Shown: positions 9,351 to 18,499 of the stretch, piece after piece
Position numbering within the stretch: position 1 is the stretch's first letter
How the letters are laid out: each line of letters begins with the position of its first letter
DNA from: Trachelipus rathkii
Lineage: Eukaryota; Arthropoda; Malacostraca; Isopoda; Trachelipodidae
NCBI GenBank assembly: GCA_015478945.1
Contig: JABUQX010148448.1
Location: 1 to 20,046 of the forward strand
DNA length: 20,046 nt
Direction: 5' to 3'
Notes under the pieces: model-generated
What the model saw: the letters and a program-made list of their open reading frames with translations, nothing else
What the model was told of the DNA's origin: nothing
The model's database searches: none
Translations under genes and position numbers: made by a program

Positions 9351-9558
9351 GGCTATGAGTGTAATCAGAAAGGAAGCTTAAGATTACACATGAATGCGCA
9401 TCAAGATATAAAATTATTTATATGTTCTGAGTGCTGCTATGTGTATAATCAGAGAGGACACTTGAAAAGACATATAAAATATACAATTATTTAAATGTTC
9501 TGAGTGTGGCTATGAGTGAAACCAAAAAGGAAGCTTGAGATTACACAACGCATCAAAA
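9351..9558 (+). pseudogene. Remains of three tandem C2H2 zinc fingers
   Basis: Finger one has lost its Cys pair (GYECNQKGSLRLHMNAHQ from 9351). Then the linker DIKLFI leads to finger two (CSECCYVYNQRGHLKRH, second His lost to a small deletion). After a frame change, finger three (KCSECGYE*NQKGSLRLH, from 9493) has a TGA at 9517 in place of a Cys/Asn-type codon and a 5-base deletion in its His pair. Units are about 70-84 bases apart, as in a tandem array. The upstream join to copy C3 is within a finger, unlike all other junctions, which suggests a later deletion. The downstream join to C4 is again in the linker. Confidence 0.8.
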
Positions 9559-9990
9559 TATAAAAAGTATCAAATGCAACATCAGGACAGAAGCGACCAA
9601 CTGCTGGAAGCACAATCCCCCCCAAAAACAGAAGAAAACGAAGAGGCGCTGTTACTATATGATTCCGTTATCCCAACGGATGTAACAGTAACCCGCAATA
9701 GACCGGACGTCGTAGTCAAGGATAAAAGGGAACAAAAGTGCTACATAATAGAGGTGGGAGTCCCAAATGATGATAACTTGGTGGCATATGAAAGAGAAAA
9801 GGAAATAAAATATCAAATGCCCAAACACGAAATTAGAAGAATGTAGAACACCAATGACATCGTGGTGATTCCCAAAGTAGTTGGAACGCTGGGTGTAATA
9901 AAGAAGAGTATTGTGAAAAATCTGGAGAAGCTCCCAGGATCAGTCAACACATTAGAACTGAGCTTAATAAAATTGTAAGAAAGAGTGAAG
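9559..9990 (+). mobile_element. R4/Dong-type copy C4: 5'-truncated endonuclease fragment joined to a finger
   Basis: After the finger linker (ASKYK) the sequence enters an RLE: KYQMQHQDRSDQLLEAQS, NEEALLLYDSVIPTDVTV, RNRPDVVVKDKREQKCYIIE, VGVPNDDNLVAYEREKEIKY, then TAG at 9844-9846 in place of the Trp of HEIRRMW. Beyond it, in frame, come NTNDIVVIPKVVGTLGVIKK and NLEKLPGSVNTLELSL. The catalytic Pro-Asp, Glu and Lys are all present, so before the stop it is the most complete RLE active site here. The frame is continuous with the upstream finger from 9493 apart from the TGA at 9517. The C-terminus RKS...LVLG and 3' UTR are missing; from about 9985 other RT sequence follows. Confidence 0.8.
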
Positions 9991-9999
9991 AACCTAAAA

Positions 10000-10200
10000 G
10001 GGCGAAGCACGTGTACTTATCAAACTAAAGGCCAATCAATAATAAGTAAAATGATAATGGAAATAGTATGTATGACATGGATTGATTACTAGAAGGCGTA
10101 TTCCTCATTCAAGACTAAATGAAACATTGAACATCTAAAAAGTAGAAGAAGAAACCCCAAAGTTCCTGGAGATGTTGATTGATAAAAGGAAAATAAATAT
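10000..10200 (+). pseudogene. R4/Dong-type RT scrap with motif A
   Basis: After the end of C4, bases 10010-10110 read TKGQSIISKMIMEIVCMTWI then DY*KAYSS, the segment around RT motif A (compare KFIMK and MTWIDYRKAY in the minus-strand copy near 19450). NETLNI*KVEEETPKFLEM (about 10117-10175) matches the RNVLTIFKVEEKIQRFMEK of that same copy. This scrap is therefore closer to the right-hand minus-strand copy than to C1-C3. It has stops and is dead. Confidence 0.65.
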
Positions 10201-10438
10201 TAATGGATAATTTATTTGGAAAAAGATATTAAGGCTATGGTTGCAGTGGATGCGTGTTTGGATGGACTTGTATTCTGTCAAATTTTTTTTTCCCAATTCG
10301 GTTTCGGATGTTTTATTACATTCTCAATGGAATCTGAAAAAAGTATCGAATTTTCATTACTATATAGATTTGTGAAGAAAATCACTAGTTTGAATGACAT
10401 CTGTCGAGATGAGATCCGTTGATGTCTATCAAAGTTTG
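10201..10438. other. No assignable gene
   Basis: One short open frame (10216-10422, plus) has no recognisable motif. Its start may still belong to the RT scrap upstream (YGYGCSG-like region), and the rest is Phe/Ser-rich as expected of T-rich DNA. I do not call a gene. Confidence 0.5.
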
Positions 10439-10458
10439 TATGACGTCACAGGGCCAAT

Positions 10459-10697
10459 GAGAGCCAAGGAATGACGTCATATTGATGAAGTAATATTTTT
10501 TTATTTTTGTTTGCGCTTTATTTCAGTGAAGAGGAGTTCCCTCTCCCTAAGGAGTTTAAGCGTATAACAAAGTCTGAGGCCTTACCGCTTACACTCCCTT
10601 TAAGGGGAGGGTGACCCCTTCCACTGAAATAAAGTACAAGAAATCAAAATAACAAATATTACGTCATTAATATGCTTACTTCATTCCTTGGCCCTCG
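10459..10697. repeat. Foldback (MITE-like) inverted repeat of about 240 bp
   Basis: The left arm (10459-about 10575) and the reverse complement of the right arm (about 10583-10697) align along nearly their whole length: GAG.GCCAAGGAATGA at the outer ends, then ATATT.ATGA.GTAATATTT, CTTTATTTCAGTG (10516-10528 against 10621-10635), CCCT near the middle and GTTTAAGCG/GTGTAAGCG next to a short centre. TGACGTCA palindromes lie at 10441-10448 (just outside) and 10472-10479 (inside). No coding capacity and no obvious target-site duplication were found. A non-autonomous foldback or MITE-type DNA element is the likeliest reading; a recent palindromic duplication is the alternative. Confidence 0.75.
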
Positions 10698-11164
10698 GTG
10701 TTGTCAAAGAAATACAGCTCTCTATTGGTAACCCTCCGGTTTTGACTTATAAAATAAAATCTTACAAAAGTTCGCAGTAAATGTAAAATAAAGCTTAACA
10801 AACCCTTGAATGTGAATAATTAGATAATAAAGATTACGAAGAAACACCTCTAAAATAAAAATAAAATATTACACATACTGACGAACCAATTAATGAACAC
10901 AAATCCTACCTGATCGACAAATGCCGGGCGAACTAAGACACGCTCTAGTCCTTATCACATTGTAAACAGTCTTAGATGCATAATATCGCAACATATGTAG
11001 TTTCCTAGTGTTTGAAACTAATTTGGGCATTAAGAATGTAAAGTAAGTCGAAATATATATTTAATAGTGACGTAGATGACATATTTTGCTAGATCATTAT
11101 TTAGTTGTAATCTAACATTTGAAGTGTCCATAGGTGTTTATTGGTTCTGTGAAATCGTGGCGTA

Positions 11165-11182
11165 GTAATAATAATAATAAGA
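11165..11182. repeat. (TAA)n microsatellite
   Basis: Short run of TAA repeats (TAATAATAATAATAA), slightly interrupted downstream (GAGTAATATG). Confidence 0.85.
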
Positions 11183-11486
11183 GTAATATGTTTGTGTATA
11201 TGGTAATGATATTTTTATTAAGGAATTTGTTTGGTTATATATAGTAGTTAGATTTTGCCATGTGAACAGCTGATGGTAAGTTAAAACTTTATGTTAGCTA
11301 GGTAATGATAAGATAGGTTTTGTTAAATATTACTACGCTAATGTTAAATTAATAGTGATATGTTATAGATATGATCGAAAAGTAGGCCTATGTTAAGGTA
11401 AGGTATGTCCATCTTGAATATTTAAAATTATAGTAAATTTATAAAAAAAATATTTTCAAGTACAAATCTTGTTTTCAATTCCCTTT

Positions 11487-11505
11487 AATAATAATAATAA
11501 TAATA
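11487..11505. repeat. (TAA)n microsatellite
   Basis: Six or so TAA units in CCTTTAATAATAATAATAA. A second array of the same unit within 350 bases of the first. Confidence 0.85.
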
Positions 11506-11726
11506 TGGTAATTTTAAAATAGCATTGATATGATATAGATATGATTGAAATGTGGGTAAAGGCCAAGTTTTGTTTGGTAACGTTGGCTTACTTAGTTGAT
11601 ATAAGCTGTGTTATCGTATAATTTATCGCTTTTTATAATTCTAGTGCAACAATAATCCCATCTAGTGACAACTGGCATTAGTGCATGTAGCGTAAATTTG
11701 GCAACATTATTTTGTATCGGCGAGAA

Positions 11727-11762
11727 ATATATATTATATATATATATCCCGAAGGGGGGGGG
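11727..11762. repeat. (TA)n run followed by a G9 run
   Basis: ATATATATTATATATATATAT from about 11727 to 11747, then CCCGAA and nine G. The other Jockey-type 3' end near 13570 also ends in TA repeats, so this could be the tail of a lost element, but nothing else supports that. Confidence 0.7.
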
Positions 11763-11770
11763 TTTATTGA

Positions 11771-11825
11771 TTCTTATTATGCATGCTCTTGGTATAAAAC
11801 CTAGAGCATGGCATAGTGATAAGAA
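11771..11825. repeat. Imperfect hairpin upstream of the Jockey/I-type element
   Basis: TTCTTAT (11771-11777) pairs with ATAAGAA (11819-11825) and ATGCTCT (11783-11789) with AGAGCAT (11803-11809), with ATGC/GCAT in between and a 13-base loop. It lies about 20 bases before the first recognisable Jockey-type coding sequence. It could be the relic of a foldback repeat or a structured RNA; I cannot decide. Confidence 0.5.
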
Positions 11826-11834
11826 CCAATACTA

Positions 11835-13590
11835 GGGGGACTTTGTGCATTCCTCCGGTCCTGCTGCTGTTGCAGATGCATTAGGTTATAGTTTTGCTGG
11901 CCACTCGAGTTCTTTCCGCTATCCTGAAGCCTTTCAAAAATTGAGAACTAACATTGCACTTCTTGACTTTTCAACAGCGAAAAGGGGAGATCATACCTAT
12001 AACCGTCTTTTTACATTTGCGCAGAGTATCAAACTGCACTGGCGAATAGCAAAAACGTGCTCTTGGCCGAGACATGATTTCGTACATCATGCTCCGTCAT
12101 ATCCATCCCTCGGCATCGGCGTTTTTGCTGGACCTATATAACAGAATCTGGATCGAATCTTTTTTTCCATATATTTGGACTACATCTTTTGTAATTCCTA
12201 TCCCCAAACCTGGGAAAGGTCCAAAATTGGCGGACCTGTCATTCCTGTAAATTAATGAAAATGATTTCAGGCCGCCTTCTCCCTGTTCTGGAGAGTCTCT
12301 AGGCGTTTTCAAACTTCTAGTTTGGTTTCCTCAAAATCGTTCGACTGCGAATCCTTTGTTAAAACTGGACTATTACATACGGGAGGCCTTCTCTACTGGT
12401 GGAATGGTTCTTGGTGTCTTTTTTTGACCTTGAAAAAACTTATGACACAACGTGAGAACTGGGGTTCTCCTTAAACTCCATTCGCTCGGTTTCCGTCGAC
12501 AACTCCCTCCTTTCATTAAATGCCTTCTGTCAAATAGATCCGTCCAGGTTGGGGGCTCTTCTATTCTGTCACGCCACTTTACTCTGGATGAAGGCGTTCC
12601 ACAGGGTAGTGTTCTAAGTGTATTAATATTTGCTTTTGGATTTAATGACATCGTTACTTCTATCCAACCGACGGTCAATTTTTCTTTCTATCTTGATGAC
12701 CTTGCGCCATATATTGTCAGTGCAGGTTGCCTTTTCTCGAACGGCAACTTCAACTAGCCATTGAGAATATTTCACAATGGGGTAATTCCAGTGGCTTCAA
12801 TTTCTCAGCAACCTTTTATGAAAAAAAAGGAATCGAAGAACCTGCCACATTCTTCCCGCAAACCTAACCTTATATGGTTCGCCCATTCCTGTAACTTCAC
12901 AGGTCAAATTTCTAAGACTCATCCTAGATGACCACTTACCATACGCACCGCATATTAAACTCCTGAAAACTACTTGTCATTGCGTGCTTGACTATTACGT
13001 TATCTCGCCTCAAAATTTTGGGGTGCTGATCGCCTTAATCCGATCGAAGCTGGACTATGGCTGTGTTGTATATGGTCAGGCCTCCTCAACTCTACTACAC
13101 CTCCTAATATCGATCACTCACACTCACGGGATCCTCCTTCCAATTGCAAATTTTGCCGTCGCCATACCCTGCAATCTGTTGACCACATCTTCATTGATTG
13201 TCCAAAACTGGACTCCATTCGCCGTCGTCATTTTCCTACTTTATGGTCCATAACACATTCTCAAAGATTATCCCATATGTTATCTGAATCTTCCCACTTT
13301 AATAGTAACTCAATTTTCTTGTATCTTCAAGAAGTGAATATTCTTTACAATATTTGATTCCGTTATGTAATATTAGGACTATTAATAATGTAATGATATA
13401 TTTTTATTTAGTTATTTATTTTTGACTGAATATTCATTTCGCCATTCAAATTTTCTCCGATATTTAAAATATGTACGTATAATCCAGGACCCACCCGTGG
13501 AATTGATTATTCAACCCAGTGTGGCCGCTTCTTCGTAAGCCGTGGTGGGTCCTGTACATTGACTCAAATAAAATTATATATATATATGGC
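11835..13590 (+). mobile_element. Jockey/I-superfamily non-LTR retrotransposon, 5'-truncated and decayed
   Basis: The pre-RT reads SGPAAVADALGYSFAGHSSS with RYPEAFQKLRTN. The frame then shifts to GRDMISYIMLRHIHPSASA, LLDLYNRIWIESFFPYIW and FVIPIPKPGKGPKLAD (RT motif 1), KLMKMISGRLLPVLES (YRPISL deleted), NRSTANPLLKLDYYIREAF, motif A LEKTYDTT, then LPPFIKCLLSNRSVQVGGS, motif B DEGVPQGSVLSVLIF, motif C FYLDD at about 12690 and LQLAIENISQWGNSSGFNFS. After this, VKFLRLILDDHLPYAPHIK and ALIRSKLDYGCVVYGQAS are the usual post-RT blocks, and CKFCRRHTLQSVDHIFIDC (about 13150-13205) is the C-terminal knuckle. The step from YGQAS straight to that knuckle suggests loss of an RNase H domain if the element is I/Nimb-like. 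At least six frameshifts or deletions. The GC content is higher than in the R4/Dong copies, suggesting a different history. Confidence 0.85.
13486..13553 (+). repeat. Hairpin in the 3' UTR of the Jockey/I-type element
   Basis: AGGACCCACC (13486-13495) pairs with GGTGGGTCCT (13544-13553), a perfect 10-bp stem around a 48-base loop, with CGTGG/CCGTGG extending it partly. It lies between the last coding block and the AATAAAATTATATATATAT tail (13566-13588), so it is probably part of the element's 3' end. Confidence 0.65.
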
Positions 13591-13605
13591 TGGTCGCAGT
13601 AAAAA

Positions 13606-14570
13606 AAAAAAAATTTACCCTAGGGCTTGACAAGAGTGCGACGGACCCCACTCTGGTATCTCGTCAATGTGGGGTTCGTCCCCTGGACCCTGCACAACCA
13701 TACCCCTTCACAAAAGTCCGTCATTCACTCTTATTAGTCACCTTTCTTCTCACCTCTGCCAAACTCACATATTCCATTCCTTCATTCATTTACTGACCCC
13801 ACCCAATCCACTTTTTCTTCAATCTCTCAGCCAGTCGATTCCCAACACACTCTCCACTATCCATCCTTTCCATATGAACAAACCATCTCGGTTATTCTCT
13901 CATTTACGGCTTTCTTTACACTACACAACTCCCTAATGCGTTCATTCCTCATTTTATCAATTCTTCTTACACCTAACACTCCCCTAAGATCGTACCTTAG
14001 AACTATACCTCTTATGCCATACCAAAGTTTCATTACTATACATTAACACGGGTAACATACCCTCATGAAAAACTCTAGTGCGCTCAAGACTTGGTCATTG
14101 TATCCACCAAGGATTTAATTGCAACATCCACCTTCCTACCTTTCATAATTTTACTACAACTACTCTGCATCATCTGTTCCCTTTTCATCCAAAATATATC
14201 CTTAATATTAAAACTCGGATACTTATTCCAACTGCTCACCATCCAACATGGCTTCACACAGCGTACTCGCCTCATTCATTACTATAACCTTACTCTTATC
14301 TACTTTTACATTGAAACCCCTTTTTTCACACACCCTGCCAATCCTCTCAAACTTTCTTCAGATTCACCACATAAAACCAAATCATTCGTGTACAATAAGC
14401 AGGGCACCTTACACACACTTCCATTTTCCATCAGTCTAACACCTTCCCCTACCACCTCTACATCTATTTCTCCATATACAAATTAAATAACCAAGGAGAC
14501 ATTATACACCCCTGCCCCATTCCACTATTAATATTAAACCACACACACATCATTAATGCACAGGCAAATA
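13606..14570 (-). mobile_element. RTE/CR1-type RT fragment, minus strand
   Basis: Read on the minus strand from about 14570: MGQGCIMSPWLFNLYME is RT motif B, CLLYTNDLVLCGESEESLRG is motif C (YADD expected; here Asn replaces the first Asp, codon at 14381-14392), and LAGCVKKRGFNVKVDKSKV with ILDEKGTDD is the thumb. Further on come LMYSNETLVWHKRYSSKVRS, NEERIRELCSVKKAVNERI and, near the end, FVKGYGCAGSRGRTPH. These are the usual C-terminal blocks of an APE-type LINE common in animals, which I place in or near RTE/CR1. The 5' part (endonuclease, fingers of the RT) is missing beyond about 14700. Its 3' end meets the tail of the plus-strand Jockey/I-type element head to head near 13595-13620 (A13 run). 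Frameshifts and stops abound. Confidence 0.7.
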
Positions 14571-15585
14571 TTTCTCAATAAAGACAATTCATTGCGCACT
14601 TTTTTCCTCATGCAACATTCTTTTAATTATTTTTCATTCATTAGAACATATTTCCAATATATCCTTCAAGTTTCACGAAAATCCGTAGGTACACTTTTTA
14701 CTGGAAGAGATCCGTGTATTCCTAACTTAACTCAATGTGTTAAGAACTTAGATGCTAATTGAAGAGTTAAAAAAAATGTAAGTATTTGATTTTGATTCGA
14801 ATTGATGACTGGTTCTTTGAAGTTGATGCTTGCTCTGGAGAGCTGCAATGGGGGACAACTCAATATGTTCACATGGTTTCTTATTGTTCTTCATTTCCTT
14901 TATTTCTAGGTTACTTTATATAAAAATATACACAACAAAAGCAAGTTTATTTAGGAACATAAAATCTTATAACACAAAATATTTTAATAAAGAAATTTTT
15001 ACTTCCTACATATTATCTACTTAATAATGGCTGTACAGTATAAACCGGTTATCATGACACATAAGAATATACTTAAATAATGTTATTAAATATCAGATTT
15101 TTAATACTACCTTTTAACGTGCTTTATCCCCTTTACAGAGGGTAACACGGGGGGACTACAGGAAATCGAACTTCCTAACTGAACCAATCGCTTTCAAAAT
15201 TATTTTTCCCTCTGTAGTAGTTTCCAATCCGTATTTAAATATATTGATGGGAAAGAATAATAATGTTTTAGTCTTCATCCTCTCTGAAAGAAACTCTTCA
15301 TTCTTCTGCTTATATTTGAAAATGTTGGATTATATCAATGAATCTCAATGAAAAGAATATCACATTAGTAACACTAACCTGTGACACACTTTTTCATGAA
15401 AAATATTTTAGATAAGACTGTGTGCACCTGTAAGGACCTATTGGTTATTAGAGTTCGGAGAATAAGGAAAAGCTAGCATCTCAGGCACAATGTGTGAAGT
15501 TTTTTCAAGATCTCCAATCGATATACAACTTCACACGACTAAAGATCAAAGAATACTGCTAGAACGTATTGTTGTCTGAGGAAAT
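14571..15585. other. No assignable gene
   Basis: AT-rich, no recognisable protein motif in any frame. Short open frames at 14556-14762 and 14830-15024 have no family resemblance. A stretch near 15140-15200 has an AGTTCGATTTCC-like box on the minus strand that recalls a tRNA B box but no tRNA fold could be built, so no SINE is called. Confidence 0.5.
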
Positions 15586-15589
15586 TATT

Positions 15590-15900
15590 CAAAACGGGCA
15601 GATTTTTTTTTTTGTGAGATAAAACGGTTTTTCTGTGATATATGCTAAAATTAGGTCTTTCCCCAATTTAGGAATGGGAGACGATTCGCGATTTTTCACA
15701 TGAGTGGGAAGATATCTTCTTCCATACAGTTGCGATTGTACAAGGTTTGAAATTTTGCCATCATACTGCAGGTGGAGTATCATTTCGTAGATATTCCGTC
15801 CGGCTTCAATGCTCCATCCTCGCACGTCGTATGGACCTTCCGGAAATAATTACATAAACAAATAAATGGTTGTAAGAGGGGTTTCTTTGCCAAGTGCAGG
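15590..15900 (-). pseudogene. Jockey/I-type pre-RT and RT start, minus strand
   Basis: In a minus-strand frame of 78 codons: RNIYEMILHLQYDGKISNLV then LYGRRYLPTHVKNRESSPIP and KLGKDLILAY. This is the P-D-x-I-x-Y-x-M-L pre-RT helix followed by RT motif 1 (the SPIPK.GKD block, compare VIPIPKPGK in the plus-strand element). KTVLSHKKK after a shift occupies the place of the YRPISLTS block. It ends at a T-rich run (15602-15614). The piece continues the endonuclease of 15940-16600, so together they are the first half of one element; the RT catalytic core is missing. Confidence 0.65.
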
Positions 15901-15939
15901 GAAAATTTCCAGTGTGGGTAGGAAGGGCATTTCGGTAGT

Positions 15940-16600
15940 CTTCCGGAACAAGGACTAGCCTATGAGGGCACATCTCCATTTCGTGTAGGACAGATGGGAT
16001 GGGACACAAAGAAATGACAAAAATTACATAATGATCACTGCCGCTGAGGCAAGCTGATCTCTTCCAAAGAAACCTGTCTAATATTGGAAATGGAGCAAAA
16101 ACATATCCATACAAGTCGAAGAAAGTGTAAATCGTTCATGTGTTGGCAGTTTCATGTTCAGAAATCCCTAAGAAATTTTGTTATAGGTTTAATCAGCCAA
16201 TCAGTGCATAGGTACTTCACAGTCTCCTTATAGTGAATGGCGTAGATTGAAATCTTCCAAGAGGAATGAGAAGTTGTGGGAGTTAAAATAGATAAGATAT
16301 GATTTGACACGTTTACAGCTACTGGCTAGGTAGATGGTCCCTGGTGAACACGTATGGCCTTAGCACACAAATAAGTTCGAAGAGCTAGGGGAGTATATGG
16401 GATAGAGTCCTTGAGTATTACGTAGCTCATCAACGGATAGACCGAAAAAGCTCCAGCTGTATCCTGAGGGTTGTTTAAAATTTTGCCTGCGACGCTGGAT
16501 TTCTTGAAAGCAAATAAATACTGAGTGGAGGATTCTATTACTCTGGTCAATTCTTGGAAGTTGGAGTGTAAAAGCAGCTGCATTTTCATTGTATGAATTT
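15940..16600 (-). pseudogene. Jockey/I-type APE endonuclease domain, minus strand
   Basis: Reads from 16589 toward lower coordinates. SNFQELTRVIESSTQYLFAF is the N-terminal block; FKKSS stands where the catalytic L-Q-E-T is expected, so the metal-binding Glu is lost. ALRTYLCAKAIRVHQGPST with IYLASSCKRV follows, then FSFLLEDFNLRHSL (catalytic G-D-F-N altered to E-D-F-N), KLPTHERFTLSSTC, and finally ILDRFLWKRSACLSGSDHYV, carrying the S-D-H motif. The order and motifs are diagnostic for the APE endonuclease that nicks target DNA for Jockey/I elements. Two or three frameshifts and several stops make it dead. It lies 30-40 kb-scale independent of, and opposite to, the plus-strand element at 11835, and could be the same family. 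Confidence 0.75.
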
Positions 16601-16630
16601 TGTCATAATTTAAATGATGATGATAATAGG

Positions 16631-16834
16631 TTATTCAAATGGTCTTTCTGTAATTATTGCCATCATATCATTCATATGTTGAGTACCTGTGGTCGATTTC
16701 ACATCCTTTCCTCGGCCAATAATGAGAATCTGTTTCTTCCCGCATGAGAGGGGTCTCAAAATCCTGAGCGTCTGATCCCGGTCTCCTCTACATACTTTCC
16801 TTCGAGGGGATGAAGTAATGTATTCTTCAACCAC
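16631..16834 (-). pseudogene. Possible ORF1 tail of the minus-strand Jockey/I-type element
   Basis: A 67-codon minus-strand frame ending about 40 bases before the endonuclease ORF. It has no clear domain; a TTGTQHMND-type run vaguely resembles the C-terminus of some ORF1 proteins. Its position directly before the endonuclease frame is the main argument. The call is tentative. Confidence 0.3.
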
Positions 16835-16954
16835 TTACAATTTACTATAGTTGTTTTAGTAATTTGAGTCTACCTTATAATAATATTGGTTGTTAAAGCG
16901 TTAACCCTACTATCCATGGTATTTCAAGAACAAATACTAATTATTATAATTATC

Positions 16955-17100
16955 ACTTATCTTAAATGTGTTTTCCCAAGAACATTTCTATCATTCTCTT
17001 CATCTCTGCTTGGTTTATTTTTCGTTGGGAGCTTACAACTTCAAATCGTCCATATAGAACAGGCGAGATATGTTTTTTTTTTTTTTCATGTCTTGCATTT
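16955..17100 (-). pseudogene. R4/Dong-type RT motif C scrap, minus strand
   Basis: On the minus strand, after the finger at 17120-17185 and nine spacer residues (SAEKFEMQD), the sequence runs through an A-rich stretch (T15 on the plus strand, 17071-17086) into HISRLFYMDDLKL*APNEK, the motif C of this family (compare SHLFYLNDLKLYAPNRQ in copy C3), with the YMDD box intact. A few more codons (QR..E) follow before similarity ends near 16955. It is a 5'-truncated copy placed in a finger linker, later cut at its 3' side. Confidence 0.7.
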
Positions 17101-17119
17101 CGAATTTCTCAGCTGACAT

Positions 17120-17185
17120 ATGTTGTTTTCGGCGTGTTTTCAAGCTTCCCTGGTGATTACATTCATAGTTGCCCTCAGTACATTT
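17120..17185 (-). pseudogene. Decayed C2H2 zinc finger, minus strand
   Basis: FKCTEGNYECNHQGSLKTRR then KQHM: a finger of the same style as those on the plus strand but with the second Cys replaced by Gly and the first His by Arg. Upstream on its strand is the 3' UTR of an R4/Dong-type copy (17190-17303), downstream an RT scrap, so it is once more a single finger sandwiched between two copies. Confidence 0.7.
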
Positions 17186-17189
17186 AAAA

Positions 17190-17303
17190 TATATATATTT
17201 TTTATCTTCTCCTTTTCTTAAGGGTAAATTCTTTTCACAGAATCATCCAACTTCAAACCTCAGACCTTAGGAGGACCCTTACTTATAATTTTCTAAACTC
17301 TTG
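17190..17303 (-). other. 3' UTR of the minus-strand R4/Dong-type copy
   Basis: Lies between the TAA stop at 17304-17306 (minus) and the finger. CTAAGGTCTGAGGTTTG (near 17265) corresponds to CTAAGATCTAAAG in C0 and AGATCTAAGG in C1. CCCTTAAG..AAGGAG recalls the CCCTTTAAAGGGAG of C0. It ends in GATAAAAAATATATATATTT directly before AAATGT of the finger. Confidence 0.6.
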
Positions 17304-17995
17304 TTACCTGCACCCTAATACAATTCCTATGATACTAAGACTTTTCTTTATCACTATCATACGTGGTTCTACAGTTGAAACCTGAATGTTTTTTTTAAGG
17401 TGTTCAAAAAGAACCATGGTGGGTGATGCCTGTCGATCCAACAATAACGGGTACAATCTCTACTCTCTATAAATATTTCATATTCTTCCTATCTCATATT
17501 TCAATCTCTGGTACTAGAGTTCTTTTTCTCTCGTATGTCGACACTCCGCTATCGTATGGTACTGCCACTTCCAAAACTCCAGTAAATATTTTTTGTTTTT
17601 TCGTGTATGACTGAATCCGGTTTATTGTTTGTTACATAAGCATCTGTGGGTATGTTGTAGTCATACAGTAATAAGACTCTATTGTTTTCTTCAATACGGC
17701 TAGAGTTGTGTTCCCAATAATTCTTTGTAGTAAGTTGTAGGTTATATTTCCGGCAAAATAAACCCCTCTCCAGTAATACCTCACATCCATTCTGTATATG
17801 GTTTATTGACTTTGACAACTGATTACAGGTTCTACACTTATCCGATATATGTTTCCCTTCTAAATGCTTGTTGAACCAATTGGTTCTTAGCGCTTGGTCT
17901 TGGGCAGCTAAAATTGTTATTTCATCAATCTCTCTCAACCACCACTTTATGAAGACTTTATTAGACCTGTATGTATCCATAAATACTTAATCTAA
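17304..17995 (-). pseudogene. R4/Dong-type CCHC and restriction-like endonuclease, minus strand
   Basis: From 17980 down to 17549 one frame is open for 143 codons: VFIKWWLREIDEITILAAQD, QALRTNWFNKHLEGK, the CCHC KCRTCNQLSKSINHIQNGC (C-X2-C-X8-H-X4-C), RKYNLQLTTKNYWEHNSS, NNRVLLLYDYNIPTDAYV and NNKPDSVIHEKTKN. The catalytic Pro-Asp is present (KPD). A frameshift after KTKN moves the next blocks (TGVLEVAVPYDSGVSTYER) to another frame, then IEI, PVIVGSTGI and the C-terminus VIKKSLSIIGIVLGCR with a TAA at 17304-17306. It is the most intact CCHC-plus-nuclease N-terminal half in the window, but frameshifted inside the active site. Confidence 0.85.
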
Positions 17996-18495
17996 TACCT
18001 CTTTGTGATGTTTGGCAAACATGACTTTTCCATTGTTCAAGGTCTCCATCTATTTTTACTTGACTCTTTAAGGGTTTCTCATTCCTTCCTTCATCTTGAT
18101 CTCACCCTATATTACTTTCTCGTAGATAATCATCCATTTTTTTAATTATTATATTGATGTTGAAGATGGTTTTCTTCTCTCGTGATTGTGTACTTCCTTC
18201 AAGAATCTTTCTTCTTTCTTTTCTAGATATTTCCAAATTCCAATTCCAGTTTTGTAGGTCGCATCTATCATCGGTGCTCCCATTCCTCCTATGTCTATAT
18301 CTGTATAGATCCTCACTACACATTCGCTTTTATATATTAATTTATGGGCATAAAGCATCTTCCATATCATAACGTATAGGTTGTTTAGGTCCTCTTGCAT
18401 CCAATCCACTGTATCAAAGCTATATGGCAACATCGGTATAACTAGAATCTTAATGGCTTGTATCTTATTAGCTTCAACCTGCTTCAATATTCTCT
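17996..18495 (-). pseudogene. R4/Dong-type post-RT region, minus strand (copy 5b)
   Basis: A 112-codon open frame (18487-18149): EANKIQAIKILVIPMLPYSF, DTVDWMQEDLNNLYVMIWKM, LYAHKLIYKSECVVRIYTD, IGGMGAPMIDATYKTGIGIW and KYLEKKEERFLKEVHNHE. These are the post-RT blocks seen decayed at 4370-4560 in C1. Bases 17996-18148 continue toward the endonuclease with weaker similarity (KKMDDYLRE, HHKEVLD). Directly upstream at 18500-18560 lies the end of a second post-RT region (copy 5a), so this domain is present twice in tandem, from two copies or a duplication. Confidence 0.75.
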
Positions 18496-18499
18496 TTAA

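Larger units (their letters stand above)
10701..11705. other. AT-rich region without recognisable genes
   Basis: No open frame with recognisable content. It contains two short (TAA)n arrays (listed separately) and a diffuse duplication: GTGATATGTTATAGATATGA near 11355 and TTGATATGATATAGATATGA near 11526, each followed by GAAA.GT and GGCC. GTAAGGT-like runs occur around 11390-11405. I see nothing that supports a gene or RNA. Confidence 0.5.

Noticed and set aside
10216..10422. 68-codon plus-strand frame as a small gene
   Set aside because: No motif, no context, and the T-rich sequence gives a Phe/Ser-rich product by composition.
10441..10479. TGACGTCA palindromes as a CREB-type promoter
   Set aside because: They lie in or beside the foldback repeat and there is no gene downstream to control.
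14084..14486. Several overlapping open frames on both strands as novel genes
   Set aside because: They are frames within the minus-strand LINE RT fragment; low-complexity composition explains their openness.
15130..15200. tRNA-derived SINE promoter boxes on the minus strand
   Set aside because: A B-box-like AGTTCGATTTCC is present, but the putative A box is too close and no cloverleaf can be drawn.
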